A stretch of 64,000 bases of DNA from an uncultured Collinsella sp. (GTDB lineage: Bacteria > Actinomycetota > Coriobacteriia > Coriobacteriales > Coriobacteriaceae), in the NCBI GenBank assembly GCA_900541045.1, contig UQID01000009.1, positions 9,423-73,422 of the forward strand, written 5' to 3'. Below the pieces are notes generated by a model. The model was not told where the DNA came from. It saw nothing but the letters and a program-made list of their open reading frames with translations, and did no database searches. A program made the position numbers and the translations under genes. Shown here one piece after another: positions 25,303 through 36,314 of this stretch; positions within the stretch are counted from its first letter, which is position 1, and each line of letters starts with the position of its first letter.

Positions 25303-26145
25303 CTAGGCGAGGGCGGCCATGATGGTGCGGGCGACGCCGTCATGGTCGTTGTCGTATTCGGTGATGGCGTCGGCGGCGTCGCGGTCCTCGGGCTCGGCGT
25401 TGATCATGGCCATGCCATGGCCCGCTGCCTGCAGCATGGGGATGTCGTTGATGTTGTCGCCGAACGCCCAGGCGTCGGCGAGACGCTCGCCCAGGTGTTC
25501 GCATAGCCACGTGAGGGCCGTGCCCTTGGTAGTGCCCGCGCCCATGACCTCGATATTCATGGCGTACGAACGCGTGACCTCAATGCCTCCGAGCGTGTCG
25601 AGCTCAGCCGCGATGGCGTCGCGATCGGCCGGGTCGTGCCAGTACATGGCGATGCGTTCGAGCGTCTCGACCTCGTCGATCTTGCTGTCGATATCCATGT
25701 CGATCGGCGTTCGTGTGCGCTTGAGCGAAGCCGCAATGTGGGGATCGCCGCCGCAGAATTCGTCCAGGCGCGTGTAGAGCGAGCGGGGGAGGAAGCACTG
25801 CCCGTCCGCGAAGATATCGAAGGTCACATCGTGGCCGGCGGCGATGCTATGGATGCGGTGGGCGATGGCACGGTCGAGCGGTCGGCTCAAAATGCGCGTA
25901 GCGCGTAAAGTATCGGTGGGCGTACCGTCGTCGAGCTGCCAGACGCTGGCACCGTTGGCGCAGACCGCGTAGTGTACGGCGGGGTGGGCGAGGATGGGCT
26001 CAAAGATACCCGACAGCGGGCGCCCCGTGCAGGGCACAAATTCAATCCCGCGTCGAGCGAGTTCGTCGAGCATCGCCCAGGTGGCGTCGCTCATCTGCTT
26101 ATCGCTCGTCAGCAGCGTTCCATCCATATCGGAAAACACAATCAT
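25303..26145 (-). CDS. Cof-type HAD superfamily phosphatase
   Basis: This 280-residue protein has the HAD nucleophile motif FSDMDGTLLTSD at residues 4-15 and the late acidic motif WAFGDNINDIPML (near residue 228), with a C2-type cap between. The likely activity is a phosphatase with unknown substrate. The start follows AAAGGATC on the minus strand. It is downstream of the citrate synthase gene on the same strand, but a terminator lies between them, so it probably has its own transcript. Confidence 0.87.
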   Translation of the reverse strand: MIVFSDMDGTLLTSDKQMSDATWAMLDELARRGIEFVPCTGRPLSGIFEPILAHPAVHYAVCANGASVWQLDDGTPTDTLRATRILSRPLDRAIAHRIHSIAAGHDVTFDIFADGQCFLPRSLYTRLDEFCGGDPHIAASLKRTRTPIDMDIDSKIDEVETLERIAMYWHDPADRDAIAAELDTLGGIEVTRSYAMNIEVMGAGTTKGTALTWLCEHLGERLADAWAFGDNINDIPMLQAAGHGMAMINAEPEDRDAADAITEYDNDHDGVARTIMAALA

Positions 26146-26170
26146 TCGTTGCGATCCTTTCTACTGGCAT

Positions 26171-26209
26171 AAAAAGCGTGGCCGAGGGCGGTGATGCCCT
26201 GGCCACGCT
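26171..26209 (-). terminator. Intrinsic terminator of the citrate synthase gene
   Basis: AGCGTGGCC pairs with GGCCACGCT, plus an inner AGGGC/GCCCT pairing with one bulge. On the minus strand a run of five T follows. Confidence 0.8.
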
Positions 26210-26232
26210 CGGGTTCTATGACGGTCCGCGTC

Positions 26233-27651
26233 CTAGCGGTCGGCGAGCGGCTTATACTCCAGCGGCTCGATCACCGGACGATAGGCCGGGCGGATGATGC
26301 GATGCGCGCAGAAGAGCTCTTCCATGCGGTGCGCCGACCAGCCGGCCATGCGGGCGACGGCGAACAGCGGCGTAAAGAGCGTCTCGGGCACGCCGAGCAT
26401 CTTGTAGATAAAGCCCGTGTACAGGTCGATGTTGGCGCAGATGGGCTTGGCCATGCCGTGATCGCGCATCACCTGCGGGGCCAGGCGCTCGATGCGCTCG
26501 ATGAGCGCGAACTCCTCGCCCAAGTCCTTCTTGGCGGCAAGCGTGCGCGCGTAACGGCGGCACACCTCGGCGCGCGGGTCGCTCAGCGTGTAGACGGCGT
26601 GGCCCATACCGTAGATGAGGCCCGTGCCGTCGAAGGCCTGCTTGTCGAGGATCTTGCCCAGGTAGGCTGCGACCTCGTCCTCGTCCTCCCAATTGGAGAC
26701 ATGCGCACGGATATCCTCGTGCATGGACACGACCTTGGCGTTGGCGCCGCCGTGGCGCGGACCCTTGAGCGAGCCGATAGCCGCGGCGTAGGCGGAATAC
26801 GGGTCGGTGGCCGAGGAGGACAGCACGCGGCAGGCAAACGTGGAATTGTTGCCGCCGCCGTGCTCGGCATGCAGCATGAGCATCACGTCGAGCAGCATGG
26901 CTTCGTCGCGGGTGAACGCCATGCCGCCGCGCAACACCTGCAGGATGGTCTCAGCGGTGGAAAGGCCGGGTGTGGGGTGCGGTACGTGAACCTCGGAGCC
27001 GCGGCGCTTGGCGACCGAGGCCATATGCGCGAAGGCGGCGATGCGGGGGAGACGTGCGAGCATGGAAATGGCGACGTCGATTTCGTGCTCGGGCGTGATC
27101 ACGTCTGGTTCGGCATCGAAGGCGTAGAGCAGCAGCACGGCGCGCTGGAGCACGTTCATGATGCTCGACGACACCGTGGTCATAGGGAACTCTTTGACGT
27201 ATTCGTCGCTCAGATGTCTAAAGGCGCCCAGGCGCTCGCAAAAGCCGTCGAGCTCCTCTTTGTTGGGCAGCGAGCCCGTGATGAGCAGGTAGGCGACCTC
27301 TTCGTAGCCATAGCGATTCTCGGCCTGGGCGTTGTTGACCAGGTCCTCGATGCTATAGCCGCGCAGCGTGAGCTTGCCCTGGTCGGGTACGACCTTGCCG
27401 TCGACCTTGTTGTAGCCGTGCACGTCCGAGATGCGGGTAAGGCCCGCAACCACGCCCGAGCCGTCGGCATTGCGTAGGCCGCGCTTGACGTTATGCTCGA
27501 CGAACAGACCCTCGTCATACGGATTAGTCGGCATGCCGTGGTAGAGGTTTTCGCTTTCGGGCGAAATCTGGCGGCTCGCCTCATAATCCAAGACCAGGCG
27601 GCTCAGATGGTCATCGAAGCGGTAGTAGATTTTCTTGGCGTCGTAAGCCAT
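26233..27651 (-). CDS. Citrate synthase
   Basis: Citrate synthase condenses acetyl-CoA with oxaloacetate. The 472-residue product shows the catalytic residues in context: His in HAEHGGGNNSTF (about residue 265), His in YGMGHAVYTLSDPR (about residue 330) and Asp in NIDLYTG (about residue 385). It is longer than the common 370-430 residues because of an N-terminal extension. 2-methylcitrate synthase is the main alternative. In this likely fermentative host it would supply a partial TCA branch toward glutamate, which fits with gltBD at 53.5 kb (inference). The ACT protein gene is upstream on the same strand, 78 bases away. Confidence 0.93.
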   Translation of the reverse strand: MAYDAKKIYYRFDDHLSRLVLDYEASRQISPESENLYHGMPTNPYDEGLFVEHNVKRGLRNADGSGVVAGLTRISDVHGYNKVDGKVVPDQGKLTLRGYSIEDLVNNAQAENRYGYEEVAYLLITGSLPNKEELDGFCERLGAFRHLSDEYVKEFPMTTVSSSIMNVLQRAVLLLYAFDAEPDVITPEHEIDVAISMLARLPRIAAFAHMASVAKRRGSEVHVPHPTPGLSTAETILQVLRGGMAFTRDEAMLLDVMLMLHAEHGGGNNSTFACRVLSSSATDPYSAYAAAIGSLKGPRHGGANAKVVSMHEDIRAHVSNWEDEDEVAAYLGKILDKQAFDGTGLIYGMGHAVYTLSDPRAEVCRRYARTLAAKKDLGEEFALIERIERLAPQVMRDHGMAKPICANIDLYTGFIYKMLGVPETLFTPLFAVARMAGWSAHRMEELFCAHRIIRPAYRPVIEPLEYKPLADR

Positions 27652-27729
27652 GCGCGCTCCTCTCGGGGCCGTGTGGGGGCGGCGTGCTTGGGTGCAGATG
27701 CGCCGGCCTGTTCCCGCACGGCCTGTTCG

Positions 27730-28017
27730 CTACAGGCGGTACATAAAGTTAAAGACGTCCTCGCGCTGGATGGACACGTTGACGCCCGAAAGCTCGCCGG
27801 CCTCGGCCAGGGCCTTCTGCAGCTCGGCGAAGTCGAGCTTGGACTCGGCGGTGTCGGCCAGCATGGTCATGGTGAAGATGTCCTCGATAATGGACTGCGT
27901 GATGTCGCGGATGTCGACGTTGGCCTCGCCCAGAACGCGGGTGACGCCGGCGACGATGCCGGGGCGGTTCTTGCCAAGGACGGTGATGACGATACGGGAG
28001 GACGAGATCTCGGCCAT
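27730..28017 (-). CDS. ACT domain protein (UPF0237 type)
   Basis: This 95-residue protein is a single ACT-like domain beginning SSRIVITVLGKNRPGIVAGV and ending VNVSIQREDVFNFMYRL, the pattern of UPF0237. Such proteins probably bind amino acids and are often paired with a UPF0210 gene. That partner is not seen here. Instead, citrate synthase lies 78 bases downstream. The upstream 327-base gap to rpmE holds a GGGCACCTTTGC/GCAAAGGCGCCC inverted repeat at 28103-28161 and the rpmE promoter and leader. Confidence 0.85.
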   Translation of the reverse strand: MAEISSSRIVITVLGKNRPGIVAGVTRVLGEANVDIRDITQSIIEDIFTMTMLADTAESKLDFAELQKALAEAGELSGVNVSIQREDVFNFMYRL

Positions 28018-28231
28018 GGGAAACCCTTTCGCGTGATTGCGGCGCGCGCGGGGCGCTCCGCTACGGTACAGTGTTCATCATTGTACCTGTCTGGCGCAAA
28101 AAAGGGCACCTTTGCTGCGGCGTTACACGTCTGCAACATGGGAGAAGGGGCAAAGGCGCCCGTTTGCCGCGATTCGTCGTGTCGTCTGCCGTGCCTTGGG
28201 CGCGATGCACAACGCAAAGACCGTGAACCTT

Positions 28232-28260
28232 TTGTGGGACACGCGGCGCCGTGGTACCAT
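28232..28260 (+). promoter_or_regulatory. Candidate promoter of rpmE
   Basis: TTGTGG (28232-28237) and TACCAT (28255-28260) are separated by 17 bases. Transcription from it would begin just before the twin-hairpin leader. Confidence 0.5.
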
Positions 28261-28273
28261 AGCCAAGTTTGTT

Positions 28274-28322
28274 GTCTTGGTCGGAAACCAAGACGCCTTA
28301 TGCGCTGATCGGTAACCAGCGC
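28274..28322 (+). ncRNA. Twin-hairpin leader of rpmE (L31 leader candidate)
   Basis: Two consecutive hairpins lie between the promoter and rpmE: GTCTTGGT/ACCAAGAC (28274-28294) and GCGCTG/CAGCGC (28302-28322). Their loops share the TCGGWAACC sequence. Structured L31 autoregulatory leaders are known in several bacterial groups including Coriobacteriia, so this is probably the L31 binding site, mimicking rRNA. The structure is read by eye. Confidence 0.6.
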
Positions 28323-28344
28323 CTGACCAATAAGGAGTCCTACC

Positions 28345-28770
28345 ATGAAGCAGGGTATCCATCCCCAGTATGTCGAGTGCACGGTGACGTGCTCCTGCGG
28401 CAACACCTTCAAGACGCACGCTACCGTGTCCGAGATGAAGGTTGAGCTTTGCAACGAGTGCCACCCGTTCTACACCGGCCAGCAGAAGTTCGTCGACACC
28501 GGTGGACGCGTCCAGCGCTTCGCCGACAAGTTCGGTGGCGCCGCTGCCGCCCAGCTCAAGAAGGCCGAGGAGGCCAAGGCTGCCAAGGCTGCCAAGGCTG
28601 CTGAGGCCGAGGCCGCTCGCAAGGCCGCCGCTGAGGCTAAGGCTGCCGAGAAGGCCAAGCGTGCTGCTAAGTTTGCCGAGGAGGCTGCCAAGCAGGCCGC
28701 CGAGGCTCCCGCAGAGGCTCCCGTCGAGGAGGCCGCTGCCGAGGCCGAGACCACCGAGGCTGCTGAGTAA
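28345..28770 (+). CDS. rpmE: 50S ribosomal protein L31 with long Ala/Lys/Glu tail
   Basis: L31 bridges the 50S and 30S subunits. The first 66 residues are a normal zinc-type L31 ([20 protein letters not shown], with later [10 protein letters not shown] giving four Cys). About 75 more residues follow, made almost only of Ala, Lys and Glu, with alpha-helical heptad-like character. This doubles the usual length of 66-75 residues. The ribosome binding site is AAGGAG, and a structured leader precedes it. A terminator follows. Confidence 0.93.
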   Translation: MKQGIHPQYVECTVTCSCGNTFKTHATVSEMKVELCNECHPFYTGQQKFVDTGGRVQRFADKFGGAAAAQLKKAEEAKAAKAAKAAEAEAARKAAAEAKAAEKAKRAAKFAEEAAKQAAEAPAEAPVEEAAAEAETTEAAE

Positions 28771-28804
28771 ATAGCTCGCCGAGGAATCGCTCGCATTCGT
28801 GGCT

Positions 28805-28847
28805 AAAGGGCCGCGTATCCATTTGGGTGCGCGGCCCTTTTCCTTTA
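28805..28847 (+). terminator. Intrinsic terminator after rpmE
   Basis: Perfect 11-bp arms, AAAGGGCCGCG and CGCGGCCCTTT, are followed by TTCCTTT. The palindrome of family E begins right after. Confidence 0.85.
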
Positions 28848-28914
28848 TTGGTGCAAGCTAACCCGTCCCCATTGCACCAGATTGGTGCGAAGGGGACGGG
28901 TTCGTTTGCACCAA
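28848..28914. repeat. Palindromic element (family E) between rpmE and secA
   Basis: TTGGTGCAA pairs with TTGCACCAA at the ends and AACCCGTCCCC pairs with GGGGACGGGTT inside, with a further TGCACCA/TTGGTGC pairing at the tip. Only one copy is seen in the window. It directly follows a terminator, as family A elements do. Confidence 0.6.
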
Positions 28915-28946
28915 ATGGCAGAGATACAGCGTTTTCCCAGATAAAA

Positions 28947-28980
28947 ACTGCCAAAATAAACCAGTCCCCTTTTGGCAGGT
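28947..28980. repeat. Palindromic repeat, family F copy 1
   Basis: CTGCCAAAA and TTTTGGCAG enclose a loop with AACCAGTCCCC. A related element, with AACCTGTCCC in the loop, lies at 42031-42062 upstream of the recombinase gene. The remainder of the gap to secA shows no gene. Confidence 0.5.
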
Positions 28981-29110
28981 TGGTCGTAGTTATTACGTGG
29001 CGGTCGAGGTCGACCGTATAGGCCGCGCCTTGTTTGGCTAAAGTACAATCATCTGTGTTTAACTCGCCCGCAGCTGCACGGCGTGGGCGATGGCCAAAAA
29101 GGAAAACCAC

Positions 29111-31917
<2,807 letters not shown>

Positions 31918-31918
<1 letters not shown>

Positions 31919-33066
31919 TGGCCGAGACTCTAGAGGTAACTCCCGCCGAGTTGGACGCGTTTGCGGACCGACTCGGCGAGGTCGAGTCGTATCTCCATTT
32001 GGACGAGAAGCGCACCCGCGTGGCGGAGCTCGAGGCCAAAAGCGTCGCCCCGGGCTTTTGGGACGACGCCGATGCCGCTCGCGCCACGATGGAGGAGATC
32101 GCACGCGCCAAGGAGGACATCGCCGCCGTGGATACCGCGCGCGGTGAGCTTTCCGATGCTCGCGCCGCGCTGGAGCTTGCCGAGGAAATGGGCGATGACC
32201 CCGATGCCGCTGCGCTGCGTGAGGAGGCTGCCGCCACGGCGGAGCGCCTATCCCGCGCCATCGACGAGCTTGAGCTTGCGAGCTGGTTTACCGGCGAGTT
32301 CGATCACGGCGACGCAATTGTGACCATCAAGCCCGGGCAGGGTGGCTTGGAGGCGCAGGACTGGACCTTCATGCTCTTTAAGATGTACATGAAGTACTGC
32401 CAGCGCCGCGGTTGGAAGGTCACCATCAACGATTGCCCCGCGGCCGAGGTCATCGGCATCGATCGCGCGACCTTTACCGTCGAAGGCAAGGATGCCTTTG
32501 GCATGCTTCGTGCCGAGGCCGGTGTTCACCGCCTGGTGCGCATTAGCCCCACCGACGACAAGAAGCGCCGCCAGACTACGTTTGCCGGCGTCGAGGTCAT
32601 TCCGGTACTGCCCGACGATATCGATATCGAGATTAGTCCCGATGACATTCGCGTCGACGTGTACCATGCAAGCGGCCCGGGCGGCCAGGGTGTCAACACC
32701 ACCGACTCCGCCGTGCGCGTGACGCATTTCCCCAGCGGTATCGTGGTCACGTGTCAAAACGAGCGCAGCCAGATTCAAAACAAGGCCGCGTGCATGCAGA
32801 TCCTCAAGGCGCGCCTGTACGAGATTGAGCTCGAAAAGCGCGCCGAGGCCCTGGATGAGATTCGCGGACCCAAGACCACAATTGGTTTTGGCAACCAGAT
32901 CCGCAGCTACGTGCTCTACCCGTACCAGATGGTTAAGGACCTGCGCACGGGCGTGGAGACTAGCAACGTCGAGGCAGTTCTTGACGACGGCGACCTGGAT
33001 CCGTTTGTGATTGGCTATCACCGTTGGGCTACCGGCAACGCTGACGCGGAGGCCCCGTCTGCCTAA
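31918..33066 (+). CDS. prfB: Peptide chain release factor 2
   Basis: RF2 ends translation at UGA and UAA. The 382-residue product has the catalytic GGQ in SGPGGQGVN (about residue 250). The anticodon-like tripeptide, usually SPF in RF2, reads SPT here (VRISPTDDKKRRQ, about residue 205). The reading frame is continuous from ATG. The programmed +1 frameshift found near codon 25 of many prfB genes is absent. It begins within the secA stop codon, a common secA-prfB arrangement. Confidence 0.95.
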
Positions 33067-33118
33067 ACCGCTCGGTTTATGTGGAAATGGATCAAGGCCT
33101 TCCGAGCAAGGCGGTTTT
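33066..33118 (+). terminator. Probable terminator after prfB
   Basis: AACCG and CTCGG pair with CGGTT and CCGAG respectively across a 26-base loop with a bulge, and four T follow. It is imperfect but positioned right after the stop. Confidence 0.45.
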
Positions 33119-33192
33119 GTATCCAGAACAAACCCTGCACAGGGGTGGTTTTTGTCCGGCGAATCAGTAGAATCGAATACAAGAAGAAGTTC

Positions 33193-33221
33193 AAAGCGCA
33201 TCCGATGTGGTGCGCTTTTTT
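33193..33221 (+). promoter_or_regulatory. Terminator-like hairpin before the yitT-type gene
   Basis: AAAGCGCA (33193-33200) pairs with TGCGCTTT (33211-33218) and the T-run extends to 33221. The GGGAGG ribosome binding site follows after two bases and the ATG at 33234. A TAGAAT -10-like box lies at 33168-33173, so the hairpin would be the whole leader. Confidence 0.55.
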
Positions 33222-33233
33222 GAGGGAGGCAGC

Positions 33234-34124
33234 ATGGCATATCGTCTGGACATCAAGCGCATTCTTTCGATGAACTTCTTTCACGATCTGCCCCAGATCA
33301 TGTTGGGGTGTGCCTTGGCCGCCATCGCGACCGACCTGTTTTTGATTCCCAACGGTCTTGCAGCCGGTGGCGTTACGGGCCTTGCGACGATTATCCAGGC
33401 AGTCGGCGCAGCGCGAGGCGTGTCGCTTCCTGTCGGTATCCAGACCATCGTGATGAATGCCTTGCTGCTGCTGATCGTTATGCGCGAGGGCGGCATGTTC
33501 TATGTAGTGCAGACGGCGACGGGCTTTGTGCTGCTGGGCTTCTTTACCGATCTGTTTGCCCCGTTTGTAGCGCCTTTGGCACATGCGGACCTGATGCTTC
33601 CCGCTATGTGGGGCGGCATTATCACGGGCATTGGTTACGGCATGGTGTTGCGCGCCGGCGCCAACACCGGCGGCTCGGACACGATTGGCCAAATCATCTC
33701 GCGTAACACCTCGCTGCCGGTGGGCTCGACCGTCATGGCAATCGACGTCGCCGTATGTGCGGCATCTGCTCCGGTATTCTCGCTCGAAAATGCTCTATAC
33801 GCAGGACTTTCGATGGTGATTAGCGGCTATGTTATCGATGCTGTGGTCGATGGCGGCAATAAGCGTCGTATGGTGCTCATCATCTCGGATAACTTTCCCG
33901 ATATCGCGGCTGACATCATGTATGGTCTGGGCCGCGGCTGCACCAAATTAAAGGCGACCGGTATGTATTCGGGCGTCGAGAAGCCGGTGATCATGGTGAT
34001 CGTTAGCCGTCGAGAGCTCAACACCCTCAAAACGATCGTGCGCGAGCGCGATCCTCACGCCATTGTGACGGTCGCCGACGTTACGGAAGCCTTCGGTGAG
34101 GGTTTCAAGGACATTAACGCGTAG
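33234..34124 (+). CDS. YitT family membrane protein (DUF161/DUF2179)
   Basis: This 296-residue integral membrane protein has about five hydrophobic segments in the first 170 residues, with family signatures FLIPNGLAAGGVTGLATII (near residue 36) and RAGANTGGSDTIGQI (near residue 142). A C-terminal soluble DUF2179 domain follows (about 200-290), with RGCTKLKATGMYSG and VVSRREL-like segments. The function is unknown, and transport has been proposed. The ATG at 33234 follows GGGAGG directly after a terminator-like hairpin. The 246 bases downstream before the transketolase gene show no clear element. Confidence 0.88.
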   Translation: MAYRLDIKRILSMNFFHDLPQIMLGCALAAIATDLFLIPNGLAAGGVTGLATIIQAVGAARGVSLPVGIQTIVMNALLLLIVMREGGMFYVVQTATGFVLLGFFTDLFAPFVAPLAHADLMLPAMWGGIITGIGYGMVLRAGANTGGSDTIGQIISRNTSLPVGSTVMAIDVAVCAASAPVFSLENALYAGLSMVISGYVIDAVVDGGNKRRMVLIISDNFPDIAADIMYGLGRGCTKLKATGMYSGVEKPVIMVIVSRRELNTLKTIVRERDPHAIVTVADVTEAFGEGFKDINA

Positions 34125-34370
34125 GCTGAATTTCGGTTTGCGGATCATTTTTGTGCCGGGGCGAGAGGTAGCCACCGCATCCAAAAGACGTTCACATTGA
34201 TAAACCGTTTCATCAGCGGTTCTGCCTGCTAAATTGTTCAAATAATGATAAAAACTCTGGTAAAGCCATCGGTTTCCAGCATAATGAATGACGTACGTGC
34301 ATTGCGGCTGTGTTGGGATTACCTTCGGTGCCGTGCGCATCTTGTCTTAAGAGGATGAAAGGAAGGCACA

Positions 34371-35201
34371 ATGAGCGACGAAGAGCTCACAAAGGTTGCC
34401 AACGAGGTAAGGAAGGGCATCGTCACCGGCGTGCACGCTGCCAAGTCCGGCCATCCGGGCGGTTCGCTCGGCGCCGCCGACATCATGACCTATCTGTACT
34501 TTGAGGAAATGAACGTCGACCCGGCCGATCCCCGCAAGGCCGATCGCGACCGCTTTGTGCTTTCCAAGGGCCATTGCGCTCCGGGCCTGTACGCCGTGCT
34601 CGCCGAGCGCGGGTTCTTCCCCAAGGAGGACCTCGAGACGCTGCGCCATATCGGCAGCCACCTGCAGGGTCACCCTAACATGAACGACACCCCGGGCGTC
34701 GACATGTCCACCGGCTCGCTCGGCCAGGGCATCTCCGCTGCCGTGGGTATGGCCGTCGCTGCCAAGCACTGGGGCGATACTTATCGCACGTACGCCCTGC
34801 TGGGCGATGGCGAGAGCGAGGAGGGCCAGGTCTGGGAGGCCGCCATGTTTGCCGGCAACCAGCAGCTCGACAACCTCTGCGTGATCGTCGACCACAACGG
34901 TCTGCAGATCGATGGCCCCGTCGAGGAGGTCAACGACCCCATGCCGCTGGCAGACAAGTTCCGCGCCTTTAAGTTCCACGTGGTGGAGCTTGCCGACGGC
35001 AACGACTTCGATCAGATCCGCGCCGCCTTTGCCGAGGCCCGCGCCACCAAGGGTCAGCCGACCGCCATTATCGCCGAGACCACAAAGGGCAAGGGCGTCT
35101 CCTTTATGGAGAACCAGGTGGGTTGGCACGGTAAGGCCCCCAACGATGAACAGTTTGAGCAGGCCATGGCAGAGCTCACGGCTGCCGGAGAGGAGCTCTA
35201 G
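34371..35201 (+). CDS. Transketolase, N-terminal (thiamine-binding) subunit
   Basis: Transketolase moves two-carbon units between sugar phosphates. This 276-residue half carries the pyrophosphate-binding part: KSGHPGGSLGAADIM (near residue 24), GSLGQGISAAVGMA and GDGESEEGQVWEAAMFAGN with the Mg/ThDP motif. The C-terminal half is encoded by the next gene one base later, so the enzyme is a split two-gene form. This arrangement is common in anaerobes and archaea. The upstream gap has a good AAAGGAAGG ribosome binding site. Confidence 0.94.
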   Translation: MSDEELTKVANEVRKGIVTGVHAAKSGHPGGSLGAADIMTYLYFEEMNVDPADPRKADRDRFVLSKGHCAPGLYAVLAERGFFPKEDLETLRHIGSHLQGHPNMNDTPGVDMSTGSLGQGISAAVGMAVAAKHWGDTYRTYALLGDGESEEGQVWEAAMFAGNQQLDNLCVIVDHNGLQIDGPVEEVNDPMPLADKFRAFKFHVVELADGNDFDQIRAAFAEARATKGQPTAIIAETTKGKGVSFMENQVGWHGKAPNDEQFEQAMAELTAAGEEL

Positions 35202-35202
35202 G

Positions 35203-36144
35203 ATGGCAGATGTCAAGAAAATCGCCACGCGCGTAAGCTACGGCGAGGCCCTCGTCGAGCTCGCCAACGAGCACGATGACTTTGTGGTCCTCGACGCCGA
35301 CCTGGCCGCCGCCACGCAGACCGGCAAGTTCAAGGCAGCCCGCCCCGACCGCTTCTTCGATGTGGGCATTGCCGAGAGCAACCTGATGGGTGTTGCCGCC
35401 GGTATCGCGACCACCGGCCGCGTCGCCTTCGCGAGCACCTTTGCCATGTTTGCCGCCGGCCGCGCCTTTGAGCAGGTCCGCAATTCCATCGGTTACCCGC
35501 ACCTCAACGTCAAGATCGGCGCCACGCACGCCGGCATCTCTGTGGGCGAGGACGGCGCCACGCACCAGTGCTGCGAGGATATCGCCCTGATGCGCGTCAT
35601 TCCCGGCATGACCGTCATCGTTCCCGCCGACGACGTCGAGGCCCGCGCCGTGACGCGCGCCGCCTACGAGTGCGACGGTCCCGTGTATATGCGCTTTGCC
35701 CGCCTGGCCTCGCCGGTCATCAACGACCCCGAGACCTACAAGTTCGAGTTGGGCAAGGGCATCGTTATGCGCGAGGGCGCCGACGTCACCATCATCGCCT
35801 GTGGCCTGATGGTCGGCGAGGCCCTCGAGGCCGCCGAGCAGCTCGCTGCCGAGGGTATCGACGCCGAGGTCATCAACATGCACACCATCAAGCCCATCGA
35901 CTCCGACCTGATCGTCAAGAGCGCCACCAAGACCGGTCACGTCGTGACCGTCGAGGAGCACTCCGTGATCGGTGGCCTGGGCAGCGCCGTTGCCGATGTC
36001 CTGTGCGAGCAGTGCCCGACGCCGCTCAAGAAGATCGGCGTCAACGACACGTTCGGCGAGTCCGGCCCGGGCGCCGAGCTCCTGCACAAGTACGGCCTGG
36101 ATGCCGCCAACATCGTGGCGACCACCAAGGAGTTCTTGGCATAA
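35203..36144 (+). CDS. Transketolase, C-terminal subunit
   Basis: This 313-residue protein holds the pyrimidine-binding and C-terminal domains of transketolase: DADLAAATQTGKF, FDVGIAESNLMGVAAGIA (Glu that activates thiamine) and a C-terminal segment with GPVYMRFARL. The start ATG follows GAGAGGAG within the end of the N-terminal subunit gene. Together the two subunits would serve the non-oxidative pentose phosphate pathway. 1-deoxyxylulose-5-phosphate synthase is excluded by the split layout and motifs. Confidence 0.93.
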   Translation: MADVKKIATRVSYGEALVELANEHDDFVVLDADLAAATQTGKFKAARPDRFFDVGIAESNLMGVAAGIATTGRVAFASTFAMFAAGRAFEQVRNSIGYPHLNVKIGATHAGISVGEDGATHQCCEDIALMRVIPGMTVIVPADDVEARAVTRAAYECDGPVYMRFARLASPVINDPETYKFELGKGIVMREGADVTIIACGLMVGEALEAAEQLAAEGIDAEVINMHTIKPIDSDLIVKSATKTGHVVTVEEHSVIGGLGSAVADVLCEQCPTPLKKIGVNDTFGESGPGAELLHKYGLDAANIVATTKEFLA

Positions 36145-36160
36145 GGCAAGGCGGATCTCA

Positions 36161-36204
36161 AGGACTGCTTCGCCAGAACTATAAAACTGCTTCGCCAGTA
36201 CTAT
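36161..36204. repeat. Short tandem direct repeat after the transketolase genes
   Basis: ACTGCTTCGCCAG followed by AACTAT or TACTAT occurs twice in tandem, about 22 bases apart. The meaning is unknown. Confidence 0.4.
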
Positions 36205-36215
36205 GGAAACCCGGC

Positions 36216-36246
36216 AGGGGCGCTCTCTTGGAGGGCGCCCCTGTTT
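36216..36246 (+). terminator. Intrinsic terminator after the transketolase genes
   Basis: AGGGGCGC pairs with GCGCCCCT across an 11-base loop with a short GTTT after it. Confidence 0.65.
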
Positions 36247-36247
36247 C

Positions 36248-36314
36248 AGTTGCGGTGAAATAAGGACTGTTTTGCCAGCCTAAAGGCTCAATTTATCCGC
36301 ATTTCACCGCAACT
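36248..36314. repeat. Palindromic repeat, family D copy 2
   Basis: The 14-base arms (AGTTGCGGTGAAAT at 36248-36261 and its complement at 36301-36314) match the outer arms of copy 1 at 1966-2036. The inner part has diverged. Its right arm supplies the last codons and stop of the minus-strand zinc-ribbon gene. Confidence 0.75.
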
